NCBI GenBank assembly: GCA_955651735.1
Contig: CATPAM010000514.1
Coordinates: 1 to 10,872, forward strand
Direction of reading: 5' to 3'
DNA: 10,872 nucleotides
DNA from: Candidatus Acidiferrales bacterium
GTDB taxonomy: Bacteria; Acidobacteriota; Terriglobia; Acidiferrales; UBA7541
Each line of letters opens with the position of its first letter. The first letter of the stretch is position 1. The position numbers were made by a program, and so were the translations under genes. Under the pieces are notes generated by a model. That model did no database searches and was not told the origin of the DNA. It was given only the letters and a program-made list of their open reading frames with translations. Shown piece after piece: positions 1 to 6,608 of this stretch.

Positions 1-110
1 ACACCAGCCGGCGCGGACATCCGCCACGGGAGGCTCCCAACTAACTTAGGGTGCTGATGGTCTGCGTCATGAATCCAGCCCGCGCACCGTGAGTGCGCTC
101 GAGGTGCCGT

Positions 111-692
111 ATGACCTGGTCTGATTTTTATCTCTTCTGCTTTATCATGGGCTTCGCGCTTAGCGTGCTGTCGTTTTTCGCGGGCGCAGTCCACATCCAT
201 CTCCCCTTCAGGATGCACTTGCCCTTTCACTTGGCGCACCACGGCGGAGGTGTGCGCGGTGCGATTCGAGGCGGCGGACATGCTTCGTGGTTTAACGCTT
301 CCACCGCCATGGCGTTCCTGGCGTGGTTTGGCGGAAGCGGTTATCTGCTGACGCGGCACGCGCGTCTGGTCGCTCTGGCTTCGCTGGCGATTTCCACGGT
401 CGCCGGACTAATTGCCGGCGGGGTCGTTTTCAAGTTCATGGTGAAGCTGATGCATTCGGATCCGCCGTTGAAAAGCGAGGATTACCGGATCGAGGGATCC
501 GTCGGTACGATCAGCATGCCGATTCGCGAGAACGGCACCGGCGAAATCATTTTTTCTCTCGGAGGCGCGCGCCGCTGTGCGGGGGCGCGCTGCGAAGATG
601 GCAAGCCGCTGGAAAAAGGAGCCGAAGTGGTGATCGAGCGGTATGAAAAGGGCATCGCTTTTGTCAAAAGGTGGGAAGAATTCACCAAGTAA
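111..692 (+). CDS. NfeD-like membrane protein (YuaF-like) upstream of flotillin
   Basis: A 193-residue membrane protein. The ATG at 111 is chosen because GAGG at 101-104 sits just upstream; an in-frame GTG at 93 would add six residues and has no better site. Hydrophobic segments lie at about residues 6-28, 62-81 and 84-108. They are followed by a soluble C-terminal part (about 125-192) rich in short beta strands with G-V-G and E-K-G turns, as in the OB-fold of NfeD proteins. NfeD-family proteins are commonly encoded beside flotillins, for example YuaF next to FloT in Bacillus subtilis, and are thought to act with them in membrane microdomains. The flotillin gene begins 60 bases downstream, which is the main support for the family call. 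A histidine-rich loop (H28, H30, H36, H40, H43, H44, H57) between the first two membrane segments is unusual. There is no ClpP-like protease domain, so this is the short class. Confidence 0.82.
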   Translation: MTWSDFYLFCFIMGFALSVLSFFAGAVHIHLPFRMHLPFHLAHHGGGVRGAIRGGGHASWFNASTAMAFLAWFGGSGYLLTRHARLVALASLAISTVAGLIAGGVVFKFMVKLMHSDPPLKSEDYRIEGSVGTISMPIRENGTGEIIFSLGGARRCAGARCEDGKPLEKGAEVVIERYEKGIAFVKRWEEFTK

Positions 693-752
693 ACGCTTTC
701 GGACTGAGGTTCGACGCCAACAGTCCTTGCGGATAGAAAAAGGGAGGTTGCT

Positions 753-2192
753 ATGTTTGGGTTGCCAATGGAAGTGGTTGTCGGTACGGCGCTCCTGGTT
801 CTTGTGCTGCTGATGGTGATGATTGTGGTCGCCAGAATGTATCGCAAGGCCGGACCCCACGAAGCGTTAATTGTGTACGGAATGGGCGGCACGCATGTTT
901 ACACCGGAAGAGGCGCCATCATTTTTCCGATGGTGCAGACGTGCAAAGACCTGTCCCTGGAGTTGATGTCGTTTGACGTCGCTCCGCAGCAGAACCTTTA
1001 TACCCACCAGGGCGTGGCCGTCACCGTGGAAGCGGTGGCGCAAATCAAGGTGAAATCGGATAAGGAATCGATTCTCACCGCCGCCGAGCAGTTCCTTACC
1101 AAGCGGCCAGAGCCGCGCGAAGCGCTGATCCGGCTGGTGATGGAAGGGCACCTGCGCGGAATCATGGGGCAGCTCACCGTGGAGCAGATCGTCAAGGAAC
1201 CGGAGATGGTCGGCGACCGCATGCGCTCCACGTGTGCGGACGATATGAGCAAGATGGGACTCGAGGTGGTGAGTTTCACCATCAAGGAAGTTCGCGACAA
1301 AAACGAGTACATCACCAACATGGGCCGGCCGGACGTGGCGCGCATCAAGCGCGATGCGGAAGTAGCCACCGCCGAAGCCGATCGCGACATCGCCATCAAA
1401 CGCGCGGAAATGTCGCGCGCCTCCGCGGTCGCCAAAGCGCAAGCGGATCAGGAGCGTGTAGCGGCGGAAACCGCTTCGCTGGCCAAGCAAGCCGAAGCGC
1501 AGCGCGACCTGGACATCAAGAAGGCCGCCTACGTGGAAGCCACCAAGAAAGCGCAGGCCCAGGCGGACAAAGCCTACGAAATCGAAACCAACATCCAGCA
1601 GCAGCAAGTGATCACCGAATCGGTCCGCGTGCAACAAGTGGAACGCGAAGCGCAAGTGAAGGTGCAAGATGCGGAAATCGCGCGACGCGAGCGCGAGCTG
1701 ATCGCCACGGTGCTCAAGTCGGCGGACGTCGAGCGGCAGCGCATCCAGACGCTCGCGGAAGCCGAACGCCAGCGCCTGATCAGCGAAGCGGAAGGCCGCG
1801 CCTCTTCCATCCGCGCGCAGGGCGAAGCCGAGGCGGAGATCATCTTCAAGAAGGGTGAAGCGGAAGCCAAGGCCATGAACGTCAAGGCCGAAGCCTATCA
1901 GGAGTACAACCAGGCTGCGGTGTTCGACAAGCTGATCACCGGCTTGCCGGATGTGGTCCGTGCGCTCGCCGAGCCGCTCAGCAAAGTCGACAAAATCACC
2001 ATCGTCTCCACCGGTAACGGCGATGCTGCTGGCGCCTACAAGCTCACCGGCGACATCACCAAAATCGCGGCGCAAGTTCCTGCGCTGTTTGAAGCGCTCT
2101 CCGGCATGCAGATGTCGGAGCTGCTCTCGAAGGTGCGCCTGATCGGCGACAACGCGCCGAAGCCAGTGCCGCCCCTGCGGAGTGAATCGTAA
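753..2192 (+). CDS. floT: Flotillin-like SPFH/band 7 protein (FloT/YuaG type)
   Basis: A 479-residue flotillin. The ATG at 753 follows a strong AGGGAGG at 741-747. An N-terminal hydrophobic segment (about residues 7-28) anchors it in the inner membrane. The SPFH domain spans about 35-190 and holds the family-typical stretches LRGIMGQLTVEQI (134-146) and MGRPDVARIK (190-199). Residues 195-395 form a long Ala/Glu/Arg/Lys-rich coiled coil with repeated EAE/AEA units, which drives flotillin oligomerisation. The C-terminal part (about 395-479) has a short beta region, KVDKITIVSTG, as in FloT, and ends in a proline-rich tail. The length is close to the roughly 500 residues of Bacillus FloT and well above that of FloA. 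Flotillins organise membrane microdomains and influence fluidity and protein complex assembly. The NfeD-like gene upstream and PspA downstream fit a membrane-maintenance operon. Family assignment is firm; floT rather than another flotillin name is by architecture. Confidence 0.95.
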   Translation: MFGLPMEVVVGTALLVLVLLMVMIVVARMYRKAGPHEALIVYGMGGTHVYTGRGAIIFPMVQTCKDLSLELMSFDVAPQQNLYTHQGVAVTVEAVAQIKVKSDKESILTAAEQFLTKRPEPREALIRLVMEGHLRGIMGQLTVEQIVKEPEMVGDRMRSTCADDMSKMGLEVVSFTIKEVRDKNEYITNMGRPDVARIKRDAEVATAEADRDIAIKRAEMSRASAVAKAQADQERVAAETASLAKQAEAQRDLDIKKAAYVEATKKAQAQADKAYEIETNIQQQQVITESVRVQQVEREAQVKVQDAEIARRERELIATVLKSADVERQRIQTLAEAERQRLISEAEGRASSIRAQGEAEAEIIFKKGEAEAKAMNVKAEAYQEYNQAAVFDKLITGLPDVVRALAEPLSKVDKITIVSTGNGDAAGAYKLTGDITKIAAQVPALFEALSGMQMSELLSKVRLIGDNAPKPVPPLRSES

Positions 2193-2253
2193 GGACCATT
2201 TTCCGTCTGGGCAGGTTCCGAACCACCGGCCCGGACGCTTCTCACGGGCCACG

Positions 2254-2271
2254 GCTGCCCTGGAGGGCGGC
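2254..2271 (+). promoter_or_regulatory. Hairpin covering the ribosome binding site of the 46-residue ORF
   Basis: GCTGCCC (2254-2260) can pair with GGGCGGC (2265-2271) around a TGGA loop: seven pairs, one of them G-U. The Shine-Dalgarno GGAGGG (2262-2267) of the ORF starting at 2277 lies in the loop and the 3' arm. In the transcript this would hide the binding site and could limit or couple translation. A second short stem, GGCCCG/CGGGCC at 2228-2233 and 2245-2250, lies just upstream. Whether the structures form is inference. Confidence 0.35.
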
Positions 2272-2276
2272 GCGTC

Positions 2277-2417
2277 ATGACCATGAAAGAGAAAATGCTG
2301 GTGCTGTGGGTATTCCTGATGGTGATCGTCGCATTTGTCATTACTCACGTTGCCGGCCACCTGGCGTTTGTACTGGAGAACTGCTTCGCGTTGGTTCTGC
2401 CGGTACTGCGTTGGTAG
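2277..2417 (+). CDS. Small single-span membrane protein, 46 residues, unknown function
   Basis: A short open frame in the 266-base gap between flotillin and PspA. The ATG at 2277 is preceded by GGAGGG at 2262-2267 with nine bases between, which is good spacing. A second ATG two codons later (2283) is less well placed. The product starts MTMKEKM, then has an uninterrupted hydrophobic stretch at about residues 8-23 (LVLWVFLMVIVAF and following) that may extend to 33 or beyond, and ends at ALVLPVLRW. The basic residues K4 and K6 before the helix predict the N-terminus in the cytoplasm. It lacks a lipobox or a clear signal peptidase site. Co-direction with flotillin (84 bases upstream) and PspA (41 bases downstream) suggests operon membership. 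I do not recognise a family. It could be a small partner of PspA or flotillin, in the way PspB or PspG are small membrane proteins of the enterobacterial system, but no sequence similarity is claimed. Confidence 0.62.
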   Translation: MTMKEKMLVLWVFLMVIVAFVITHVAGHLAFVLENCFALVLPVLRW

Positions 2418-2458
2418 CAACTGAAGGAGATCGTTGCAGTTTGGAAAGGAGAATCATC

Positions 2459-3124
2459 ATGGGCCTGTTAGAACGTGTCAGCACTTTAATTCGTGCGAAC
2501 CTGAACGACATGATCGACCGCGCCGAGGATCCCGACAAAATGATCAAGCAGGTGATCCTCGATATGGAGAACCAATACCTGCAGGTGAAAACGCAGGTGG
2601 CGGTTTCCATCGCGGACCAACACATGTTGGAGAAAAAGCTGAAGGAAAACGAAGACACCGGGAACGACTGGATGCGCAAGGCCGAGCGCGCCGTGGACAA
2701 GAGCGAAGATGACCTGGCCCGTGCTGCGTTGGACCGCTACCAGACTTCGCTGCGCCTGGCGCAAAGCTATCGCGAACAGGTGGACGATCAGAAAGCGCAG
2801 GTGGAAACGTTGAAAGGCGCCCTGCAGAAACTGGAGCAAAAATTGGACGAAGCGAAGTCGAAGCGCGACTTGTTGCTGGCGCGGCACCGCCGCAGCGTGG
2901 CGTTGGGCAAAGCGGCGCGCGCGCAAACCGCTATGGGGGACAACTCCAAGAGCGTAACGTTCGATCGGCTAAAGGATCGCGTGCATCACAACGAATCGGT
3001 AGCCGCCGCGGAAGTAGAACTCATCGCCGACGATGCCGGCCAGCGGCTGACGCGGATGGATCGAGACGTGGAGATCGATCGGCTTCTGGCGGATTTGAAA
3101 GATCGGCGCCGCTTGCCAGGATGA
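2459..3124 (+). CDS. pspA: PspA/IM30 family membrane-stress protein
   Basis: A 221-residue PspA/IM30 protein, almost the same length as E. coli PspA. The ATG at 2459 is set by AAGGAG (2446-2451) seven bases upstream; the frame is open further upstream, but that part would overlap the small ORF and has no initiation site. The N-terminal amphipathic helix (residues 1-22, starting MGLLERVSTLIRANLNDMID) is the membrane-sensing part. It is followed by the family signature RAEDPDKM (21-28), then a long charged coiled-coil hairpin (about 25-145) and shorter helices to the end (DVEIDRLLADLKDR, 203-216). PspA-type proteins are ESCRT-III relatives that form rods or rings on damaged inner membrane and help keep the proton gradient. 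No PspB, PspC or PspF genes are in view. The nearest partners are flotillin and the NfeD-like protein, an arrangement seen in PspA systems outside enterobacteria. Confidence 0.95.
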   Translation: MGLLERVSTLIRANLNDMIDRAEDPDKMIKQVILDMENQYLQVKTQVAVSIADQHMLEKKLKENEDTGNDWMRKAERAVDKSEDDLARAALDRYQTSLRLAQSYREQVDDQKAQVETLKGALQKLEQKLDEAKSKRDLLLARHRRSVALGKAARAQTAMGDNSKSVTFDRLKDRVHHNESVAAAEVELIADDAGQRLTRMDRDVEIDRLLADLKDRRRLPG

Positions 3125-3209
3125 AGCGCGGTTGGTAGAGCGTTTCAATTAGCGCGGCCTGCCCCGAGAGAGGTTTCGCTCGGAGCTATTGCCGTGCGAG
3201 AATGGCGCG

Positions 3210-3959
3210 GTGAATCCGTGGTTCATCGGAGCGCCGGCGATCGCGGCTGCGGCGGCGGGAATTGCCGCCTATGGCGGCATGCAACCGCGCGCGCAGCTTT
3301 TTGGCCCCACGGTTTGCCGAACGAATTCGGCTCGCAAGCTGGCAATTACCTTTGACGACGGACCTAATCCGGCGATCACGCCAAAATTGTTGGATCTGCT
3401 CGATCGGTACAAAGCGCCGGCGACCTTTTTCCTGATCGGGCGCTATGTCCGCGAATGTCCGGAGCTGGTTAGTGAGATTTCCGCGCACGGCCATGTCAAC
3501 GGCAATCACACGGAGTCGCACCCCAATCTTTTTTGGAAGAACCCGTCGGAGATACGCGTCGAGCTGCGCTTGACTCATTCGGCGATCAGGAACGTGCTCG
3601 GTGTGCCGCCGAAGTGGTTTCGGCCGCCGTTCGGCTTCCGCAATCCTTGGCTGGCGGCAGAAGCGCGCGAACTCAACATGCGCGTGGTGATGTGGACCTT
3701 GCTGCCCGGGGACTGGCGCCCGCCTTCAGCGGAATGGCTCATTCATCGTATGCAGCCGATTGCGTCTCGCGCCCAGCGCGCGTTAGCGCGCGCATCGGGC
3801 ACGGGCGAGATCCTGTGCCTCCATGACGGGAGCCACCGCGAACAGAACGCGGATCGCACACGCACGCTGGCTGCGCTGGAGCATTGGCTGCCGCGCTGGC
3901 GCGACCTCGGGCTTGAATTTGTTACAATCGAGAACGCGGTGAGTGCGCACGCATCGTGA
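3210..3959 (+). CDS. NodB-type polysaccharide deacetylase (CE4), membrane-anchored or secreted
   Basis: A 249-residue protein from the GTG at 3210. A TTG at 3189 would add seven residues, but its GGAG lies only three bases away, so I prefer 3210; the start is uncertain. An N-terminal Ala-rich hydrophobic stretch (about residues 4-23) is a probable signal anchor. All five NodB motifs are present: TFDDGPNP (47-54, with the catalytic and metal-binding Asp pair D49/D50), HTESH (100-104, metal-binding His), FRPPFG (137-142), DW (168-169) and CLHD (203-206, catalytic His). The enzyme should remove N-acetyl or similar groups from an amino-sugar polymer such as peptidoglycan or a capsule or exopolysaccharide; the substrate cannot be read from sequence. 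It follows PspA by 85 bases and overlaps the next start by four bases. An envelope role fits its neighbours. Confidence 0.92.
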   Translation: MNPWFIGAPAIAAAAAGIAAYGGMQPRAQLFGPTVCRTNSARKLAITFDDGPNPAITPKLLDLLDRYKAPATFFLIGRYVRECPELVSEISAHGHVNGNHTESHPNLFWKNPSEIRVELRLTHSAIRNVLGVPPKWFRPPFGFRNPWLAAEARELNMRVVMWTLLPGDWRPPSAEWLIHRMQPIASRAQRALARASGTGEILCLHDGSHREQNADRTRTLAALEHWLPRWRDLGLEFVTIENAVSAHAS

Positions 3960-4276
3960 ATATGGACGAGAGAGCCTTTTACACCGAGAAGGAAGAGACG
4001 CGGAAGGTCAAGCTGGTCTGCCCCAGCTGCCGCGGCGAGTTTGAAGCGCCTGTGCGCTGGAAAGTGTGCAGGAAGAGGAAAGAGCTTCCGCGCGGCGCGG
4101 GCGAAGAGGACCGGAAGAAATTTGCCAAGGCCACTTCGTACATGGTGCGTCTCGATGATTTAGTGGCTTGCTACAAGTGCCGCAAACGCTTTGAGCTGAC
4201 CGGACAATCGACGGTGCTCATCTCTGACGCGTTGGGTGATCCGAGCGTCGACCCGGAAAATTTCGGGAATCGCTAA
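3956..4276 (+). CDS. Small four-cysteine (zinc ribbon-like) protein, unknown function
   Basis: A 106-residue, highly charged soluble protein. It begins at a GTG at 3956 that overlaps the deacetylase stop (GTGA, 3956-3959), typical of translational coupling; an ATG two codons on (3962) is the alternative. Neither has a clear Shine-Dalgarno. Two CxxC pairs, CPSC (22-25) and CYKC (72-75), are set about 47 residues apart and could bind one zinc as a ribbon with a long Lys/Arg-rich insert. A fifth Cys is at 38. The tail (80-106) is less structured and acidic. It resembles small bacterial zinc-ribbon proteins but I do not recognise a named family. Candidate roles are nucleic-acid binding or an accessory role to the co-translated deacetylase; neither is supported beyond position. 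Confidence 0.78.
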   Translation: MNMDERAFYTEKEETRKVKLVCPSCRGEFEAPVRWKVCRKRKELPRGAGEEDRKKFAKATSYMVRLDDLVACYKCRKRFELTGQSTVLISDALGDPSVDPENFGNR

Positions 4277-4286
4277 AACGCACGCT

Positions 4287-4487
4287 TCAAATCTCCGGAT
4301 ACATGTCGAAGAAGGCTTCGATCGACTGTCGAAAAGTCGACTCGATTTCCTCCTTGCTGCCCGCAATCAAGTGCATCGTGACGCGGGCCGTGCGCCCATT
4401 CTTCAGCACTACCGTAGCGTCCTTCACTTCGCCGAGGTCTTCCTCCGGCAGCAATCGCATCCCGTAGATGAGCGCCAGTTTCGCCAT
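4287..4487 (-). CDS. Small conserved-looking protein, 66 residues, unknown function
   Basis: A minus-strand gene with a near-perfect ribosome binding site: AGGAGG (plus-strand 4493-4498) five bases before the ATG at 4487. The product, starting MAKLALIYGMRLLPEEDLG, has no signal peptide or membrane segment. It reads as a small alpha/beta fold: a short hydrophobic N-terminus, a strand pair around VKDATVVLKNGRTARVTMHL (22-41), then an amphipathic helix KEEIESTFRQSIEAFFDMY. The strong initiation site and sensible composition support a real gene, although larger frames overlap it on the opposite strand. Its stop lies ten bases from that of the four-cysteine gene (convergent). I do not recognise the family. 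Its start is divergent from the barrel-protein gene at 4642, so the two share a 154-base control region. Confidence 0.75.
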   Translation of the reverse strand: MAKLALIYGMRLLPEEDLGEVKDATVVLKNGRTARVTMHLIAGSKEEIESTFRQSIEAFFDMYPEI

Positions 4488-4582
4488 GCGGTCCTCCTGT
4501 CATGCCACAGCGTAGACTGCGCGAATCGGGTGGTCAAATGCGAGCGGCTGAATGATTTGCGCGTTGCTGCGTGCGGCGAGGG

Positions 4583-4602
4583 TATACTACGGGCATCCGT
4601 AG
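4583..4602 (+). promoter_or_regulatory. Candidate -10 box with overlapping palindrome upstream of the barrel protein
   Basis: TATACT at 4583-4588 matches the bacterial -10 consensus at five of six positions and would place transcription start near 4595, about 47 bases before the GTG at 4642. The -35 region is weak: TTGCGC at 4557-4562 is 20 bases away, longer than ideal. A perfect inverted repeat, CTACGG-GCAT-CCGTAG (4587-4602), overlaps the end of the -10 box and the likely start site. It could be an operator or a 5' hairpin. Confidence 0.4.
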
Positions 4603-4630
4603 CCCGGCCGGCCGCATCGCATGACAGCAT

Positions 4631-4635
4631 GGAGG
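4631..4635 (+). promoter_or_regulatory. Ribosome binding site fixing the GTG start at 4642
   Basis: GGAGG at 4631-4635 lies six bases before GTG 4642. An in-frame ATG at 4621 lies upstream of this site and would add seven residues ahead of the signal peptide, so the GTG is preferred. Confidence 0.75.
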
Positions 4636-4641
4636 ATCGAC

Positions 4642-5415
4642 GTGAGCCCCACGCGCCCGCATTTGGCTCTCCCACTTTTGGTGCTGGCTTCGTCTAGTTT
4701 GGCCTTCGCGCAGGAGCCTCAAGGGCCCCAAACATCGGCGCCGGCGCCGATCGCTCCGGCATCGCGGGTGGAAAGGCGCGTTGGCACGAACGACAAGGTT
4801 ACCGTTCCCGCCGGCACGCGCGTTGCGGTTGTTCTCGAAAACGGCATCTCCACGCGCAGCGCCAAAGCTGGCGATTCGCTCTACTTCCGGACATCGTTTC
4901 CCATCACGCAGAATAATCGCGTCGTGATACCGGTCGGTTCCTATCTTCGCGGCGAGCTGCTCGAATCCAAACGGCCAGGGCGGATAAAAGGGCGCGGCGA
5001 GTTTCGCATGCGGCTGAACACTCTAATTTTTCCGAACGGTTACACCGTGGACTTGACCGCCGTGCCGCGCAGCGCGGACTCGGGCGGCAATGAAACCATG
5101 GATCCCGAGGGGAAAGTGACCGGGCCGGGCGGCAAGGGAAAAGACGTCGGCACGGTTGCGACGACGACAGTGACGGGCGCGGGCATCGGAGCAATCGCCG
5201 CCGGAGCTAAGGGCGCCGGGATTGGCGCCGGCATCGGAGGGCTTGCAGGCCTAGGTGCGGTGCTCCTCACGCGCGGGCCGGAGGCGCAATTGCCGCGCGG
5301 CTCGACGCTGGACATTGTGCTTGAGCACACCCTGGCCCTGGACGCCGATCAGATTCAATACCGAAGCGTGGGCGATTCATCGCCAATTACGCCTCCGCCC
5401 GCTCGGCCGGAATAG
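4642..5415 (+). CDS. Secreted protein with TrbI/VirB10-like beta domain and glycine-zipper helix
   Basis: A 257-residue exported protein. The signal peptide covers residues 1-23, with a cleavage site of AFA before QE. After a Pro/Ala-rich linker (24-50), residues 52-140 follow the pattern of the TrbI/VirB10 C-terminal beta domain: VPAGTRVAVVLENGIST, then VVIPVGSYLRGEL, then RLNTLIFPNGYTVDL. Then comes a Gly/Lys/Asp loop, a Gly/Ala-rich segment at about 170-205 with GxxxG-like spacing (glycine zipper), and a final strand region LPRGSTLDIVLEHTLAL (217-233). No other conjugation or type IV secretion gene is in view, so it is probably a periplasmic or outer-membrane-associated relative of the barrel domain, not a transfer protein. 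Its stop lies 17 bases from the convergent ThiO stop. The domain call is from pattern recognition; function is unknown. Confidence 0.82.
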   Translation: MSPTRPHLALPLLVLASSSLAFAQEPQGPQTSAPAPIAPASRVERRVGTNDKVTVPAGTRVAVVLENGISTRSAKAGDSLYFRTSFPITQNNRVVIPVGSYLRGELLESKRPGRIKGRGEFRMRLNTLIFPNGYTVDLTAVPRSADSGGNETMDPEGKVTGPGGKGKDVGTVATTTVTGAGIGAIAAGAKGAGIGAGIGGLAGLGAVLLTRGPEAQLPRGSTLDIVLEHTLALDADQIQYRSVGDSSPITPPPARPE

Positions 5416-5432
5416 CTTTCACCTATAGCTTC

Positions 5433-6563
5433 TTACGCGGTGGTTTCCTTGCGGGCTTCCAGGAAGCGAAGAGGACTGAAGCGCTCCCAATCGACGGAAA
5501 CGCGCTGCTCGATGACCCATTCGCGAATGAGCCGCGCGGTGATAGGCGCCAGCAGAATGCCGCTGCGGAAGTGGCCTGTAGCGATCAGCAGGCCGTCGAT
5601 GTCCGCTGGTCCCAAAATCGGCAGGTGATCGGGCGAGTCAGGGCGGAGCCCGGCCCAAGTTTCCTCCACGCTAGCGTGGGCCAGATCAGGCGCAAGAGCT
5701 ATGGCGCTGCCCAATAGCTTCTCCAACGCGCCCGCGGTCACTTTTTTGTCAAAGCCGGCATACTCGACCGTGGCGCCGGCCAAAATCCGGCCGTCATTTC
5801 GTGGCACAAGATAGATTTTGTCCGACCAGAGCACGCGCTCGATTTTTACTCGCTCGCAGCGCAAGCAGACCATTTGGCCTTTCGCGGGACGTACCGGCGC
5901 GTACGTGTTCACTCCCGCGATGCCTGACGAGAATGAGCCCGCAGCGATAATCGTCCACTTCGCGGAAACTTTTTCGTTCTCGAGCAGCAAACCCGCGCAG
6001 TGCTGCTTTTCCCGCCAAATTCCTTGCGCTTCGCGGTGCGCGAAGATCTGCACGCCACTTTTTCGCGCTGCATCCAGCACCGCCTGCGTCAACGCGCGAT
6101 TGTCAACCGAAGCTTCGTCTGGCCGGAGTACCGCGGCTTCCACATCCGGGCTGAGCGCAGGCTCCAGTTCGCGCGCGTCCTGGGCGCTAAGGGCTTCGGC
6201 GGTCAATCCCCATCCATGATGCAGCGCGACGTGCGTGCTCAGCTCGCGCGCGGCATCTCGGGAAAACAACCCTTCCAGCGTTCCCTTGGCACGGAAGCCC
6301 ACATCCTGGCCGGAAATTTCCTCGACGCGCGCAACCAACTCTGGGTAGAGCGCCATGCTGGCTTTGCCTAGCGGCACTAGCGGAATGGTCGCGGGACTTT
6401 CTGGAGCAGGCGACAGGATTCCCGCGCCGGCCCACGATGCTTCCCGCCCAGGCTCGCCTTGATCAAAAACGGCGACGCGCACGCCGGCGCGCGCAAGCTC
6501 CAGCGCGATGGCTCCGCCGATGAGCCCCGCTCCGGCGATGACGGCCTCAAAGTTTTTCGTCAT
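5433..6563 (-). CDS. thiO: FAD-dependent glycine oxidase ThiO (D-amino acid oxidase family)
   Basis: A 376-residue flavoenzyme. The ATG at 6563 is preceded by AAGGGA four bases away. The N-terminal dinucleotide fold has GAGLIG (11-16), with the acidic residue D34 ending the second strand, for FAD binding. REASWAGAGILSP (40-52) is the ThiO-type signature. Near the C-terminus, WAGLRPDSPDHLPILGP and GHFRSGILLAP match the glycine oxidase family. The reaction oxidises glycine to iminoglycine with release of hydrogen peroxide, supplying the iminoglycine used in thiazole synthesis for thiamine. No other thiamine gene (thiG, thiS, thiE) is in the window, so the pathway link rests on the family. A related amino acid oxidase with another substrate is possible. 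It is the last gene of the minus-strand run, 45 bases after the lipoprotein. Confidence 0.92.
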   Translation of the reverse strand: MTKNFEAVIAGAGLIGGAIALELARAGVRVAVFDQGEPGREASWAGAGILSPAPESPATIPLVPLGKASMALYPELVARVEEISGQDVGFRAKGTLEGLFSRDAARELSTHVALHHGWGLTAEALSAQDARELEPALSPDVEAAVLRPDEASVDNRALTQAVLDAARKSGVQIFAHREAQGIWREKQHCAGLLLENEKVSAKWTIIAAGSFSSGIAGVNTYAPVRPAKGQMVCLRCERVKIERVLWSDKIYLVPRNDGRILAGATVEYAGFDKKVTAGALEKLLGSAIALAPDLAHASVEETWAGLRPDSPDHLPILGPADIDGLLIATGHFRSGILLAPITARLIREWVIEQRVSVDWERFSPLRFLEARKETTA

Positions 6564-6608
6564 TTTCCCTTGGCAGGCCTCGCAGCCCGCGCAGCAAATC
6601 GAATTGGC

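Noticed and set aside
28..38. Palindrome GGGAGGCTCCC near the left edge, considered as a terminator
   Set aside because: The loop would be too short and no T-run follows. All three plus frames stop by base 57, so no upstream gene end can be identified either.
867..2420. A 517-codon open frame on the minus strand across the flotillin gene
   Set aside because: It is antisense to a clear flotillin. Its His/Arg/Asp/Leu/Phe-rich translation has no domain logic, and the openness follows from Ala/Glu-rich codons on the other strand.
3164..3183. Stem CCGAG/CTCGG after pspA, considered as a terminator
   Set aside because: Only five pairs form, with a ten-base loop and no T-run. It could be chance and does not show that transcription ends before the deacetylase.
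4236..4697. A 153-codon plus-strand frame spanning the small minus-strand gene and the start of the barrel-protein gene
   Set aside because: It has no ribosome site, overlaps three better genes and has low-quality composition. The minus-strand gene has AGGAGG at ideal spacing.
4642..5415. Reading the barrel protein as part of a conjugation or type IV secretion locus
   Set aside because: No other VirB/Trb gene is present, and the protein has its own cleavable signal peptide where VirB10 has a membrane anchor.
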